Origin: Actinomadura rifamycini DSM 43936
GTDB taxonomy: Bacteria; Actinomycetota; Actinomycetes; Streptosporangiales; Streptosporangiaceae
Direction: 5' to 3'
Assembly: GCF_000425065.1 (NCBI RefSeq)
Contig: NZ_AULB01000003.1
Span: 1 to 64,000 of the forward strand
Length of the DNA stretch: 64,000 bases
Shown here in pieces: positions 32,444 through 41,587 of the stretch. Under the pieces are notes generated by a model. That model ran no database searches. It worked only from the letters and a program-made list of their open reading frames with translations, and had not been told where the DNA came from. Within the stretch, counting starts at the first letter, position 1. Every line of letters begins with the position of its first letter. Made by a program: the position numbers and the translations under genes.

Positions 32444-35400
32444 ATGCGGTTCGGGGTGCTCGGGGAGGTCGAGGTCCGACGGGACACGGCGCAACGCGCC
32501 CCCGCCGGAGCACCCCCGAACGAGCTCGCCGCGGGCGGGACCGGTGCGGGTGGGGCCGTGGCGGTCGGGGGGCCGCGGGTGCGGGCGCTGCTGGCGATGC
32601 TCGCGCTGGACGCCGGGCGCGTGGTGCCCGCCGAGCGGCTCATCGACGGCCTGTACGGGGCGGACCCGCCGCGCGGCGCCGCCAACGCGCTGCAGTCGCA
32701 GGTGTCGCGGTTGCGCCGCGGCCTCGGCGACGCCGCGCTCGTCGAGGGCGGGCCGGCCGGGTACCGGCTGGCGGTCGAGCCCGGCGCCGTGGACGCCCAC
32801 CGGTTCGCGCGGCTGGCGCGGGAGGGGCGCGCGGCGGCGGGGCGCGGCGAGCACGCGCGGGCGGCGGGGCTGCTGCGGGAGGCGCTCGACCTGTGGCGCG
32901 GGCCCGCGCTGGCCGGGGTGGACGCGCCGTTCGCCGCCGCCCGCGCGGTGCGGCTGGAGGACGAGCGCGCGGCGGCCGTCGAGGAGCGCGGCGCGGCGGT
33001 GCTCGCGTCCGGCGCCGAGCCGGGCGCGGTGCTCGCGGAGCTGCGGGCGCTGGTGGACGAGCGCCCGCTGCGCGAGCGGGCGCGCGCGCTGCTGATGCGG
33101 GCGCTGCACGCCGCCGGGCGGCGGGCCGAGGCGCTCGCGGTGTTCGAGGAGGGCCGCCGGCTGCTGGCGGACGAGCTGGGCGCCGACCCGTCCCGCGAGC
33201 TGGCCGCGGCGCACCTGGACGTCCTGCGCGGCGGACCGGAGCGCGCCCCGGCGGACGCCCCGCGCGCGGTCTCGCCGCCCGCGCAGCTCACCAGCTTCGT
33301 CGGCCGGGAGGACGCGGTCCGGCACGTCGGCGGGATGCTCGCCGCCGGGCGCCTCGTGACGCTGCTCGGACCGGGCGGGGCGGGCAAGACGCGGCTGGCG
33401 GTGGAGGCGGCGGCCCGCGAGGACGGCGAGGTCTGCTTCGTCGACCTGGCGCCGGTCGGCCGGGGCGACGCGGGCCGGGCGCTGCTCGCCGCGCTGGGGC
33501 TGCGGGAGAGCGCGGTGCGGCAGGCGCCGGGCATGCTGCTCGTCCTCGACAACTGCGAGCACGTCGTCGCGGAGGCGGCGGGGCTGGCGCGGCGGCTGCT
33601 CGGCGCGTGCCCGGCGCTGCGGGTGCTGGCCACGTCCCGGGAGGTCCTCGGCGTCACCGGGGAGGCGGTGTGGCCGCTGCCGCCGCTGGCGCTGCCGCCT
33701 CCCGGGACGCCGGCCGGGGAGCTCACCGGGTACCCGGCGGTGCGGCTGTTCGCCGATCGGGCGGCGGCCGTCCGGCCCGGCTTCGCGGTCGACGCGGCGA
33801 ACGCGGCGGACGTCCTGCGGATCTGCACGGCGCTGGACGGGCTGCCGCTGGCGATCGAGCTGGCGGCGGCGCGGCTGCGGTCGCTGCCGGTCGGCGAGGT
33901 CGCGGCGCGGCTGGGCGACCGGTTCCGGCTGCTGTCGCGCGGCGACCGGACGGCCGCGCCGCGCCACCAGACGCTGCGCGCGGTCGTCGGGTGGAGCTGG
34001 GACCTGCTCGGCGCGGACGAGCAGACGCTCGCGCGCCGCCTGACCGTGTTCACCGGCGGGTTCACGGTGGAGGCCGTCTCGGAGGTCTGCGGGTTCGAGT
34101 ACGCCGACGAGGTGCTGGCGGAGCTGGTGGACAAGTCGCTGGTGCAGCTGGAACCGCACGGGGGCGGCGACCGCTACCGGATGCTCGACACCGTCCGGGC
34201 GTTCTGCGCGGAGCGGCTCGCGGACGCCGGCGAGGACGAGCGGTTCCGGCGGGCGCACGCCGCGTACTTCCTGGACCTGGCGCTGCGCGCCGACCCGCAC
34301 CTGCGGGGCGCCGAGCAGCTCGCGTGGCTGGACCGGCTGGCCGCGGACCACGCGAACCTGCACGCGGCGCTGCGCCGGTGCGTCGGGTCGGGCGAGACCG
34401 CCCGCGCGCTGCGGCTGATCGCGGCGCTGTCCTGGTACTGGTGGCTGCGGGGCCGCGTCGAGGGGGCGCCGCTCGCGGCCGCGCTGCTCGAGAAGATCGG
34501 CGGCGAGCCTCCTCCGGGACTGGAGGAGGAGTACGTGCTGTGCGTGTGCAACGTGGTGTCGGCGGGCGGCACGGGCCCGGCGGTCCTCGCGTGGCTGGAC
34601 CGCGCGGAGCGGACGCTGGCGGGCGTCCGGCGGCTGCTGGCGTTCCCGGCGACGACCGTGCTGTGGGCGATGACGGCGGGGCCGGAGCGGACGCAGGAGT
34701 CCGTGCTCATCGAGCAGATCGGCGACGATCCGTGGACGCTGGCGCTGCTGGACATGAGCGACGGGTTCCTCGACCAGTTCTCCGGCGACCGGGAGCGGGC
34801 GGAGCGAAGGTGCGCGGCGGCGCTGGCGCGGTTCCGCGCCATCGGCGACCGGTGGGGGATGGCGAACTGCCTCGACCCGTTCGCGCAGCTCGCCGACTGG
34901 CGCGGCGACCGGGCCGCGGCGCTGGCGCTGCTCGGTGAGGCGCTGGAGCTGGTCGGCGAGCTGGGCGCGCTGGAGGACGGCGCCGACCTGCTGTGCCGCC
35001 GCGGCGAGGTGCGCATCCACGGCGGGGACCTGGACGGCGCCCGGTCCGACTTCGAGCGCGCCGCGGAGCTCGCCCGGCGGGCCGGGACGCCGGACAAGGT
35101 GGCCGCCGCGGTGCACGGGCTCGCCGAGATCGCGCGGCTGCGCGGGGACCAGGCGGAGGCGCGGCGCCTGTACGAGACGGCGCGGACGGGCTACGCGTCG
35201 GACCGGTTCGTCGTCGCCGCCGTCCGGGGCGCCACGCTGGTGGGGCTCGGCTGGGTGGCGCTGGACGACGGCGACGTGCGGCGGGCCCGCGCGCTGTTCG
35301 GCGAGGCCCTGGCCATGGCGCACGACCATCCGATCTTTGGCTACCGGGCGAGCGTGGCGGTGGGGCTGGCCGGTCTCGCGCTGGCGGGCGGCGACGGGGA

Positions 35401-35587
35401 GCGCGCGGCGGTGCTGCTCGGCGTGGCGCGGGCGCTGCGGGGCGTGCAGATCCCGGGCGACCACGACGCCGAGCGCGTCGAGGCGTCCGCCCGGGCGCTG
35501 CTCGGCGACGCGCGGTTCGAGGAGCGGTACGCGAGCGGCGCCGCCCTGTCGCACGCGGACGCCCTGGCGGCGCTGCCGCGCCGCTGA
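32444..35587 (+). CDS. AfsR/SARP-family transcriptional activator
   Basis: 1047 residues from ATG 32444. An N-terminal OmpR-like winged helix (about 1-110, with LLAMLALDAGRVVPAERLID) is followed by a BTAD domain (about 115-265). An NB-ARC ATPase comes next with P-loop LLGPGGAGKTRLA (about 309) and VLDNCEHVV (Walker B, about 365). TPR-type helices fill about 630-1047. This is the AfsR-type domain order of pathway or pleiotropic activators of secondary metabolism. It is divergent from the Cvn operon and 68 bp upstream of a DHA2 exporter gene on the same strand, which it may activate. The natural target is not visible. Confidence 0.9.
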   Translation: MRFGVLGEVEVRRDTAQRAPAGAPPNELAAGGTGAGGAVAVGGPRVRALLAMLALDAGRVVPAERLIDGLYGADPPRGAANALQSQVSRLRRGLGDAALVEGGPAGYRLAVEPGAVDAHRFARLAREGRAAAGRGEHARAAGLLREALDLWRGPALAGVDAPFAAARAVRLEDERAAAVEERGAAVLASGAEPGAVLAELRALVDERPLRERARALLMRALHAAGRRAEALAVFEEGRRLLADELGADPSRELAAAHLDVLRGGPERAPADAPRAVSPPAQLTSFVGREDAVRHVGGMLAAGRLVTLLGPGGAGKTRLAVEAAAREDGEVCFVDLAPVGRGDAGRALLAALGLRESAVRQAPGMLLVLDNCEHVVAEAAGLARRLLGACPALRVLATSREVLGVTGEAVWPLPPLALPPPGTPAGELTGYPAVRLFADRAAAVRPGFAVDAANAADVLRICTALDGLPLAIELAAARLRSLPVGEVAARLGDRFRLLSRGDRTAAPRHQTLRAVVGWSWDLLGADEQTLARRLTVFTGGFTVEAVSEVCGFEYADEVLAELVDKSLVQLEPHGGGDRYRMLDTVRAFCAERLADAGEDERFRRAHAAYFLDLALRADPHLRGAEQLAWLDRLAADHANLHAALRRCVGSGETARALRLIAALSWYWWLRGRVEGAPLAAALLEKIGGEPPPGLEEEYVLCVCNVVSAGGTGPAVLAWLDRAERTLAGVRRLLAFPATTVLWAMTAGPERTQESVLIEQIGDDPWTLALLDMSDGFLDQFSGDRERAERRCAAALARFRAIGDRWGMANCLDPFAQLADWRGDRAAALALLGEALELVGELGALEDGADLLCRRGEVRIHGGDLDGARSDFERAAELARRAGTPDKVAAAVHGLAEIARLRGDQAEARRLYETARTGYASDRFVVAAVRGATLVGLGWVALDDGDVRRARALFGEALAMAHDHPIFGYRASVAVGLAGLALAGGDGERAAVLLGVARALRGVQIPGDHDAERVEASARALLGDARFEERYASGAALSHADALAALPRR

Positions 35588-35604
35588 CCGCCCGGCGGGG
35601 CGGC

Positions 35605-35626
35605 GGTGCGCGGACGGTGCGCGGAC
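35605..35626 (+). repeat. 11-bp tandem duplication
   Basis: Two perfect adjacent copies of GGTGCGCGGAC between the SARP stop and the exporter start. SARP activators bind short direct repeats near -35 regions with an 11-bp pitch, so the spacing is suggestive, but the gap holds no clear -10. Confidence 0.6.
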
Positions 35627-35655
35627 GGTCAGCGCGCCCGGCGACGCTCGTCCGC

Positions 35656-37197
35656 ATGTCGTACAGTCCGGCCCGCAAGCGGGCCACATTCGCGGTCGGG
35701 GCGCTGGTGGCGCTGGTGCCCGCCCTCGACCTGACCGCCCTCAACCAGGCCATCCCGCACCTGTCGGCCGACCTCGGTCCGTCGGCGACGCAGATCCTGT
35801 GGATCGCGGACGCCTACGGGTTCGCGCTCGCGGGGCTCCTCATCACCATGGGCGCGGTCGGCGACCGCATCGGGCACCGCCGGCTGCTGCTGATCGGGAC
35901 AGCGGTGTTCGCCGCCGCGTCGGCGGTGACGGCGTACGCGCCGTCCGCCGAGGCGCTGATCGCGGCGCGGGCGCTGCTGGGCGTCGCGGGGGCGACGCTG
36001 ATGCCGTCCGCGCTGTCGCTGATCCGGCGGGTGTTCACCGATCCGAAGGAGCGGACGGCGGCGGTCGGGGGCTTCTTCGGTCTCGGCGCGTTCGCGGTCG
36101 GGCTCGGCCCGGTGCTCGGCGGCGCGCTGCTGGAGCGGTTCTGGTGGGGCTCGGTGTTCCTCATCAACGTGCCGATCATGATCGTCGCGCTGGTCGCGGG
36201 CGCGCTCGTCCTGCCCGAGTCGCGCAACCGGCTCACCGGGTGGCCGGACCTGCCCGGGGTGCCGCTGTCGGTCGCCGGGGTCCTCGGCGTCGTGTACGCG
36301 GTGAAGGAGGCGGCGGCGCACGGCGCGGACGAGCCGCGGGTGTGGGCGGCGGCGCTGGTCGGGGCGCTCGCGCTCGCGGCGTTCGCGGTCCGGCAGACGC
36401 GGGCCGCCGAGCCGCTCATCGACGTCCGGCTGTTCCGCCGGGCGGCGTTCTCCGGAGCCGTCGTCACCAACATGTTCGCGATGTTCGCGCTGGTCGCGCA
36501 GTCGCTGATCTTCTCGATGTTCTTCCAGCTCGCGCTGGGCTGGGCCCCGCTCAAGGCGGGCCTGGCGGGGCTGCCGGGCGCGGCGGGCGCGATGCTCGGC
36601 GGCGCCGCGCTGGCCCCGCCGCTGATCACGCTGCTCGGCCGCGCCCGGGTGGTGGCGCTCGGCCTGGTCGTCTCGGCGGGCGGGTACGCGCTGTTCCTGA
36701 CGATCGGGCTGGACACCGGCTACCCGCTGATGCTCCCGGCGATGCTGCTGGCGGGGCTCGGCATGGGGATGGCGATGACGGTCACCGGCGACACGGTGCT
36801 GGCGTCGGTGCCGAAGGAGCGGTCGGGCGCCGCGTCGGCGATCTCGGAGACGGCGATCGAGCTGGGCGGGGCGCTGGGGATGGCGGTGCTCGGCAGCGTC
36901 CTGACGGCGGTGTACCGGAACGACCTGGAGCTGCCGGCCGGGACGCCGGCGCCCGCGGCCGCGGCGGCGCGCGACTCGCTCGCCGGCGCGGTGGAGGCGG
37001 CCGCGGCCCTGCCCGGGCGGGCGGGCGCGGAGGTCCTCGCGACGGCGCGGGAGGCGTTCGTCTCCGGCATGCACACCGCCCTGCTGTGCGCGGCGGTGCT
37101 GGCGGCCGCGGTGGCGGTGCTCTCCCTGGTCACGCTGCGCCGCGTGCCGAAGGTGATCGAGGAGCTGCCGGACCCGGAGCCCGTCGCCGCGCGGTGA
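35656..37197 (+). CDS. DHA2-family MFS drug/metabolite exporter
   Basis: 513 residues with 14 predicted membrane helices. The DHA2 signature D-LTALNQAIPHLSADLG is in TM1, GDRIGHRRLLLIG in the TM2-3 loop and GFFGLGAFAVGLGPVLGG in TM5 (antiporter motif C region). It is a proton-driven efflux pump of the QacA/SmvA type in the cytoplasmic membrane; the substrate is unknown. ATG 35656 lies 68 bp behind the SARP gene. Confidence 0.92.
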   Translation: MSYSPARKRATFAVGALVALVPALDLTALNQAIPHLSADLGPSATQILWIADAYGFALAGLLITMGAVGDRIGHRRLLLIGTAVFAAASAVTAYAPSAEALIAARALLGVAGATLMPSALSLIRRVFTDPKERTAAVGGFFGLGAFAVGLGPVLGGALLERFWWGSVFLINVPIMIVALVAGALVLPESRNRLTGWPDLPGVPLSVAGVLGVVYAVKEAAAHGADEPRVWAAALVGALALAAFAVRQTRAAEPLIDVRLFRRAAFSGAVVTNMFAMFALVAQSLIFSMFFQLALGWAPLKAGLAGLPGAAGAMLGGAALAPPLITLLGRARVVALGLVVSAGGYALFLTIGLDTGYPLMLPAMLLAGLGMGMAMTVTGDTVLASVPKERSGAASAISETAIELGGALGMAVLGSVLTAVYRNDLELPAGTPAPAAAAARDSLAGAVEAAAALPGRAGAEVLATAREAFVSGMHTALLCAAVLAAAVAVLSLVTLRRVPKVIEELPDPEPVAAR

Positions 37198-37230
37198 CGT
37201 CCGCGTTCCCTCCGTCCGCGCCCGTTTGGA

Positions 37231-37246
37231 AAAGTGATATCACTTT
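37231..37246. promoter_or_regulatory. Perfect 16-bp palindromic operator
   Basis: AAAGTGATATCACTTT is perfectly self-complementary and lies 36 bp upstream of the SPFH start codon, in a short AT-rich window. The ribbon-helix-helix protein encoded second in this operon is the obvious candidate ligand (autoregulation), though GntR- or PadR-type repressors also use such sites. Confidence 0.75.
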
Positions 37247-37281
37247 GCTAGATTGGCGATAACAGGACAGAGGGAGGCCCC

Positions 37282-38193
37282 ATGGACACCACGGCGAAGG
37301 TCGAGATGCCGGCTCCGAAGATCTCGGAACGCCCGGCGAGCGACATGAACGGCTGGGGGATGCTGGCGCTGGCGGTGGTGCTGATCCTGGCGGGCGCGCT
37401 GGCCGTGGTGCTCGGCGTGCTCGCCGGCGGCGCCGCCGCCCTCACCGCCGGCATCGCGACCGGCTCGGTGCTCGTCATCGCCGGGCTGGTCGCGGCGGTC
37501 GGGCTGACCGCGGTCGCGCCGGGCGAGGCGCGGGTGCTGCAGGTGCTCGGCCGCTACGCCGGGACCGTCCGGACGGACGGCCTGCGGTGGGTCAACCCGA
37601 TCAGCGAGCGGCAGAAGATCTCCACCCGGATCCGCAACCACGAGACGGGGCTCGCCAAGGTCAACGACCTGGACGGGAACCCGATCGAGATCTCCGCGGT
37701 CGTCGTCTGGCAGGTCCGCGACACCGCCCGCGCGGTGTTCGAGGTGGACGACTTCGTCGAGTTCGTCGCGTTCCAGACCGAGGCGGCCGTCCGGCACATC
37801 GCCGGCAGCTACCCCTACGACAGCCACGAGCAGACCTCGCTGCGCGACAACGCCGACGAGATCACCGCGCAGCTGTCGGCCGAGGTGACGCAGCGGGTCG
37901 CGTCCGCGGGCGTCGACATCATCGAGTCGCGGATCACCGGGCTGGCGTACGCGCCGGAGATCGCGCAGGCGATGCTGCGCCGCCAGCAGGCGGGCGCGGT
38001 CGTCGCGGCCCGGCAGCGGATCGTGGAGGGCGCCGTCGGCATGGTGCAGCTCGCACTGGACCGCCTGGTCGAGGACGACGTCGTCGAGCTCGACGAGGAG
38101 CGCAAGGCCACCATGGTCAGCAACCTGCTGGTGGTCCTGTGCGGCGACCGCGACGCCCAGCCCGTCCTGAACACCGGCAGCCTGTACCAGTGA
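37282..38193 (+). CDS. SPFH/band-7 membrane protein
   Basis: 303 residues. Two hydrophobic segments (about 26-48 and 50-72) are followed by the SPFH domain (about 75-270; [51 protein letters not shown]). It has a stomatin/prohibitin-like architecture and should form membrane-associated oligomers that organise lipid microdomains. The ATG follows GAGGGAGG. It is the first gene of an operon with an RHH regulator and a GPP34 protein, behind a 16-bp palindrome. Confidence 0.92.
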   Translation: MDTTAKVEMPAPKISERPASDMNGWGMLALAVVLILAGALAVVLGVLAGGAAALTAGIATGSVLVIAGLVAAVGLTAVAPGEARVLQVLGRYAGTVRTDGLRWVNPISERQKISTRIRNHETGLAKVNDLDGNPIEISAVVVWQVRDTARAVFEVDDFVEFVAFQTEAAVRHIAGSYPYDSHEQTSLRDNADEITAQLSAEVTQRVASAGVDIIESRITGLAYAPEIAQAMLRRQQAGAVVAARQRIVEGAVGMVQLALDRLVEDDVVELDEERKATMVSNLLVVLCGDRDAQPVLNTGSLYQ

Positions 38194-38221
38194 GCGAACC
38201 GACGGCGGGCGATGATCGGCC

Positions 38222-38530
38222 TTGACCTCCGAGCGCAAGAAGATCCTCCTGCGGCTCGATCCGGCCGTCCACGACGCGCTGGCCCGGTGGGCCGGGGACG
38301 AGCTGCGCAGCACGAACGCGCAGATCGAGTTCCTGCTGCGCAGGGCCCTCGCCGACGCGGGGCGGCTGCCCGGCTCGGTGGGCCGGATGCGCAAGCGGGG
38401 CCGTCCCCGCAAGACCGGCGCCGCGGACGGCCCGGACGCCCAGGAGGATGCCGGCGACACGGACACGACCCGACGAGAGACGGACACGGAACCCCCGAAG
38501 GACCCGCCGCCCGGCGGGAGCGAGGACTGA
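38222..38530 (+). CDS. Ribbon-helix-helix DNA-binding protein
   Basis: 102 residues. Residues 1-45 ([20 protein letters not shown], then [15 protein letters not shown]) are a clear Arc/MetJ/CopG-type ribbon-helix-helix. The remainder is basic ([10 protein letters not shown]) and then acidic/Pro-rich and disordered. The TTG start at 38222 is assumed; no ATG or GTG is available in frame. It sits between the SPFH and GPP34 genes and probably represses the operon through the palindrome at 37231-37246. Confidence 0.78.
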   Translation: MTSERKKILLRLDPAVHDALARWAGDELRSTNAQIEFLLRRALADAGRLPGSVGRMRKRGRPRKTGAADGPDAQEDAGDTDTTRRETDTEPPKDPPPGGSED

Positions 38531-38532
38531 CC

Positions 38533-39168
38533 ATGGTGGTGCGGATTCCCGAGTCGCTGCCGGCGCGGATGTTCCTGCTGGCCTACGACCTGCGCAAGAA
38601 GAAGATGACCAAGAGCGGCCGCCACCTGGGCTACCTGCTGCGGGCCGCCGCGCTGACCGAGCTGTACCTGGACGGGCGGCTCGGCGAGGACGAGAAGGCC
38701 CGGCCGCGGCCGGGCACCCCCGGCACCGACCCCTACGGGCTCGTGGCGCAGATCGCCGAGGCGCCCCGGCCCCGCTCCTGGCAGCACTGGGTCCGCAAGG
38801 ACGCCAAGGCGCTCGTCGCGCCGGTGCGCGACGAGCTCGTGGCGGACGGGCTGGTCCGGGTGCGGCGGCGGCGGGTGCTCGGCGTGTTCGCCGTCGAGGA
38901 CGTCACCGTGAAGGACCCGCGGGTCGTGAAGGCGCTGTGGGGCGGGGCGTCCTCGGCGCTGCGCGGCCGGCCGGTCGCGCACGTCAACAGCTACGACGCG
39001 GCGGCGGTCGCGCTGGCGGCGGCCTGCGAGCTGAAGTCGGTGCTGCCCGCCCGCGACCGGCGGCGGCACAAGCGCCGGATCGAGGAGCTGACCGCCCGGT
39101 CGGGTCCCGCGCCGCGCGCCGTCCGCAAGGTCCTCCAGGCGGAGTACGCCGCCGCGAGCAGCGGCTGA
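38533..39168 (+). CDS. GPP34 (Golgi phosphoprotein 3-like) protein
   Basis: 211 residues, GPP34 family: [33 protein letters not shown] and the C-terminal [26 protein letters not shown]. In eukaryotes GOLPH3 binds phosphatidylinositol-4-phosphate. Bacterial copies, abundant in actinomycetes, probably bind anionic membrane lipids but have no assigned role. Pairing with an SPFH protein suggests a membrane-domain function. The ATG is 2 bp after the RHH stop. A strong hairpin terminator follows. Confidence 0.9.
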   Translation: MVVRIPESLPARMFLLAYDLRKKKMTKSGRHLGYLLRAAALTELYLDGRLGEDEKARPRPGTPGTDPYGLVAQIAEAPRPRSWQHWVRKDAKALVAPVRDELVADGLVRVRRRRVLGVFAVEDVTVKDPRVVKALWGGASSALRGRPVAHVNSYDAAAVALAAACELKSVLPARDRRRHKRRIEELTARSGPAPRAVRKVLQAEYAAASSG

Positions 39169-39175
39169 CCCGCCC

Positions 39176-39200
39176 CGGCCCCGGCTGCCGGCCGGGGCCG
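39176..39200. terminator. Rho-independent-type hairpin
   Basis: CGGCCCCGGC (39176-39185) pairs perfectly with GCCGGGGCCG (39191-39200) across a 5-nt loop, 8 bp after the GPP34 stop. No U-tract follows, as is common in high-GC actinomycetes. Confidence 0.7.
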
Positions 39201-39292
39201 CGCAATGAGGGGTTCCGACAAGATCCGGCGGTGCCGTCTTGTATCGGGGCCCCACCGCGCGCGGGCGGGCGGCGCCCATAGATTCCTCCGGC

Positions 39293-40000
39293 ATGGACCC
39301 CGAACGCCTGATCTATCCCGTCACGAAGCACCTCCTGCTCGGCCCCGCGATGCGGGTCGCGTTCCTGCCGCGGGTGCGGGGGCTCGGGCACGTCCCCCGG
39401 CGGGGGCCGGTCATCCTGGCGGCGAACCACCTCGCGGTCCTCGACTCGTTCGTCCTGCCGCTGATGGTGCCGCGGCGGGTCCACTTCCTCGGCAAGCAGG
39501 AGTACTTCACCGCGGCGGGCCCGCGCGGCCGCGCGACGGCCGCGTTCTTCCGCGGCCTCGGCGCGATCGCGGTGGACCGTTCCGGCGGCCGCGCCGCCCT
39601 GGCCGCCCTCGACGCGTCGGCGCGCGTGCTGGAGCGCGGCGGGGTGTTCGCGATCCACCCGGAGGGCACCCGCTCCCCCGACGGCCGGCTCTACCGGGGC
39701 CGGACGGGCGTGGCGCGGCTCGCGCTGCGGACGGGCGCGCCGGTCGTCCCGGTCGCGATCGAGGGCACGGACCGGGTGCAGCCGCGCGGCCGGGCCGTCC
39801 CGCGCCCGGGCCGGATCGCGCTGCGGTTCGGCGCGCCGCTGCGGTTCGCCGGCCGGGACGCGGGGACGCCGCGCGGCCGCGCCGCCCGCGAGGTCACCGA
39901 CGAGATCATGGCGGCGATCCGCGACCTGTCGGGACAGGAGTACGCCGGCTCCTACGCCCCGCCGCCCGGGGACGGCCGGGCGGCGGAAAACCCTTCGTGA
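39293..40000 (+). CDS. PlsC-type 1-acyl-glycerol-3-phosphate acyltransferase
   Basis: 235 residues. The catalytic NHxxxxD motif is AANHLAVLDSF (about 43-53), block III is FAIHPEGTRSPDG (about 123-135) and block IV VPVAIEGTDRV. It would transfer an acyl group from acyl-CoA or acyl-ACP to a lysophospholipid-type acceptor at the membrane. It is monocistronic, or the first gene before the exonuclease 31 bp downstream. Confidence 0.92.
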   Translation: MDPERLIYPVTKHLLLGPAMRVAFLPRVRGLGHVPRRGPVILAANHLAVLDSFVLPLMVPRRVHFLGKQEYFTAAGPRGRATAAFFRGLGAIAVDRSGGRAALAALDASARVLERGGVFAIHPEGTRSPDGRLYRGRTGVARLALRTGAPVVPVAIEGTDRVQPRGRAVPRPGRIALRFGAPLRFAGRDAGTPRGRAAREVTDEIMAAIRDLSGQEYAGSYAPPPGDGRAAENPS

Positions 40001-40031
40001 ACCGGCGGCGGCCCCGGTATCGTCCGCCGCC

Positions 40032-40610
40032 ATGGACGAGAAGACCGGCCGCTTCCTCAACGTCGTCGATCTCGAGGCGACGTGCTGGGACGGGCCCGTC
40101 CCGCCGGGGCAGGCGAACGAGATCATCGAGATCGGGCTCTGCGTCGTCGACCTCGAGGAGCGCGAGCGGGTCGCGCGGCACCGCGTCCTGGTGCGTCCGG
40201 AACGGTCGGAGGTCAGCGCGTTCTGCACCGAGCTGACCGGGCTCACGCAGGACGAGGTGAACGGGGGCGTCCCGTTCCGGGAGGCGTGCGCGCTGCTGGA
40301 GCGGGAGCACCGGTCGCACACGCGGACGTGGGCGAGCTGGGGCGACTACGACCGCAAGCAGTTCGAGCGGCAGTGCGGCGGGGGCGACGGGGGCGTCCGG
40401 TACCCGTTCGGGCGGCGGCACGTCAACGCGAAGGCCGTGTACGCGGCGTCGCACGGGCTGCGCCGGATGGGCATGGCGGGCGCGCTGCGGCACGCCGGCC
40501 TGCCGCTGGAGGGCCGCCACCACAGCGGGGCGGACGACGCCTGGAACATCGCGGCGCTCGTCCTGGACACCGTGCGGCGCGGCGCCTGGCCCGACCGAAA
40601 GGATGTTTGA
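40032..40610 (+). CDS. DEDDh 3'-5' exonuclease (ERI1/KapD-like)
   Basis: 192 residues. Exo I VVDLEATCWD (D13, E15), Exo II WASWGDYDRKQF and Exo III HHSGADDAWNIA (His and Asp) form the DEDDh active site. The layout and length match the ERI1/KapD group of RNA or DNA exonucleases. The stop overlaps an upstream ATG of the next gene, but a better start for that gene lies at 40669. Confidence 0.9.
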   Translation: MDEKTGRFLNVVDLEATCWDGPVPPGQANEIIEIGLCVVDLEERERVARHRVLVRPERSEVSAFCTELTGLTQDEVNGGVPFREACALLEREHRSHTRTWASWGDYDRKQFERQCGGGDGGVRYPFGRRHVNAKAVYAASHGLRRMGMAGALRHAGLPLEGRHHSGADDAWNIAALVLDTVRRGAWPDRKDV

Positions 40611-40668
40611 TCCCGCCCGCTCGGGCACCTTTTCGTGGAGGGCCGAGACGGACGAGCACGGAGACGAC

Positions 40669-41517
40669 GTGGAGATCAGCCTGGACCTCCTGCTGCCGAG
40701 GGACGCGGCGAGCGTCCCGGCGACCCGGAGGATCCTGGACGCGGCGCTGCAGACGCTCGGCGTCGAGCAGCAGATCTGCGGGGACATCGAGATGATGCTG
40801 AGCGAGGCGTGCACGAACGTGATCGAGCACGCCGAGAACGGCGCCGACTACACCGTGCGGGCCACCATCCAGGACCGGCGGTGCCTGATCAAGGTCATCG
40901 ACGCGGGCCGGGGGTTCGACGCCGAGCGGGTGCCGGAGCCGGACCCGGGCGCCGAGCACGGCCGCGGCCTCATGATCATGCGGTCGCTGGCCGACGACGT
41001 CAGGTTCGGCACGCACGCCGAGGACGGGGCGCTCGTCGCCCTGGAGAAGCGGCTCAGCTACGGGGAGGGCAGCCTCGGCGGGCTGCTCGTCGCGGGAAGT
41101 GGGGTCACGGACATGAGCGAGGCCGATCCCGAACTGGAGGAGTTCGCGTCCCGTCTGTTCGAGGCGGCGCGCACGGGCGACACCGAGCGGCTCGTCGCCT
41201 ACATCGACGCGGGGGTGCCCGCGAACCTGGCGAACGACAAGGGCGACACGCTGCTGATGCTGGCCGCCTACCACGGGCACGCCGACGCGGTGCGCGCGCT
41301 GGCCGCGCGCGGCGCCGACCCCGAGCGGCCGAACGACCGGGGGCAGCGTCCCCTCGCCGGCGCGGTGTTCAAGAAGGAGCCGGACGTGGTGCGCGCGCTG
41401 CTGGACGCGGGCGCCGACCCCCGCGCGGGGACGCCGTCCGCCGTCGACACCGCGCAGATGTTCGGCCACACCGAGTTCCTCGCCTGGTTCGAGCAGGCCC
41501 CGCCGTCCGGTTCCTGA
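40669..41517 (+). CDS. Anti-sigma-type HATPase fused to ankyrin repeats
   Basis: About 282 residues. The N-terminal 145 residues are an RsbW/SpoIIAB-type HATPase: MLSEACTNVIEHAENG (N box), VIDAGRGFD (G1) and GRGLMIMRSL (G2), typical of anti-sigma serine kinases. The second half carries three to four ankyrin repeats (GDTLLMLAAYHGHADAVRALAARGAD and two more). There is no stop between the parts, although ATG 41113 (MSEADPELE) could start a separate ankyrin protein. GTG 40669 is preferred, with GGAG five bases upstream; ATG 40603 is open and overlaps the exonuclease. The ankyrin part may bind the client sigma factor or antagonist. Confidence 0.82.
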   Translation: MEISLDLLLPRDAASVPATRRILDAALQTLGVEQQICGDIEMMLSEACTNVIEHAENGADYTVRATIQDRRCLIKVIDAGRGFDAERVPEPDPGAEHGRGLMIMRSLADDVRFGTHAEDGALVALEKRLSYGEGSLGGLLVAGSGVTDMSEADPELEEFASRLFEAARTGDTERLVAYIDAGVPANLANDKGDTLLMLAAYHGHADAVRALAARGADPERPNDRGQRPLAGAVFKKEPDVVRALLDAGADPRAGTPSAVDTAQMFGHTEFLAWFEQAPPSGS

Positions 41518-41587
41518 CCAACGGAAGGGGGCACGCGGGCCGTTCGTTCATGGCGGCCGGCGGGCGCCGGACGCGAGCGTGGAGGGC

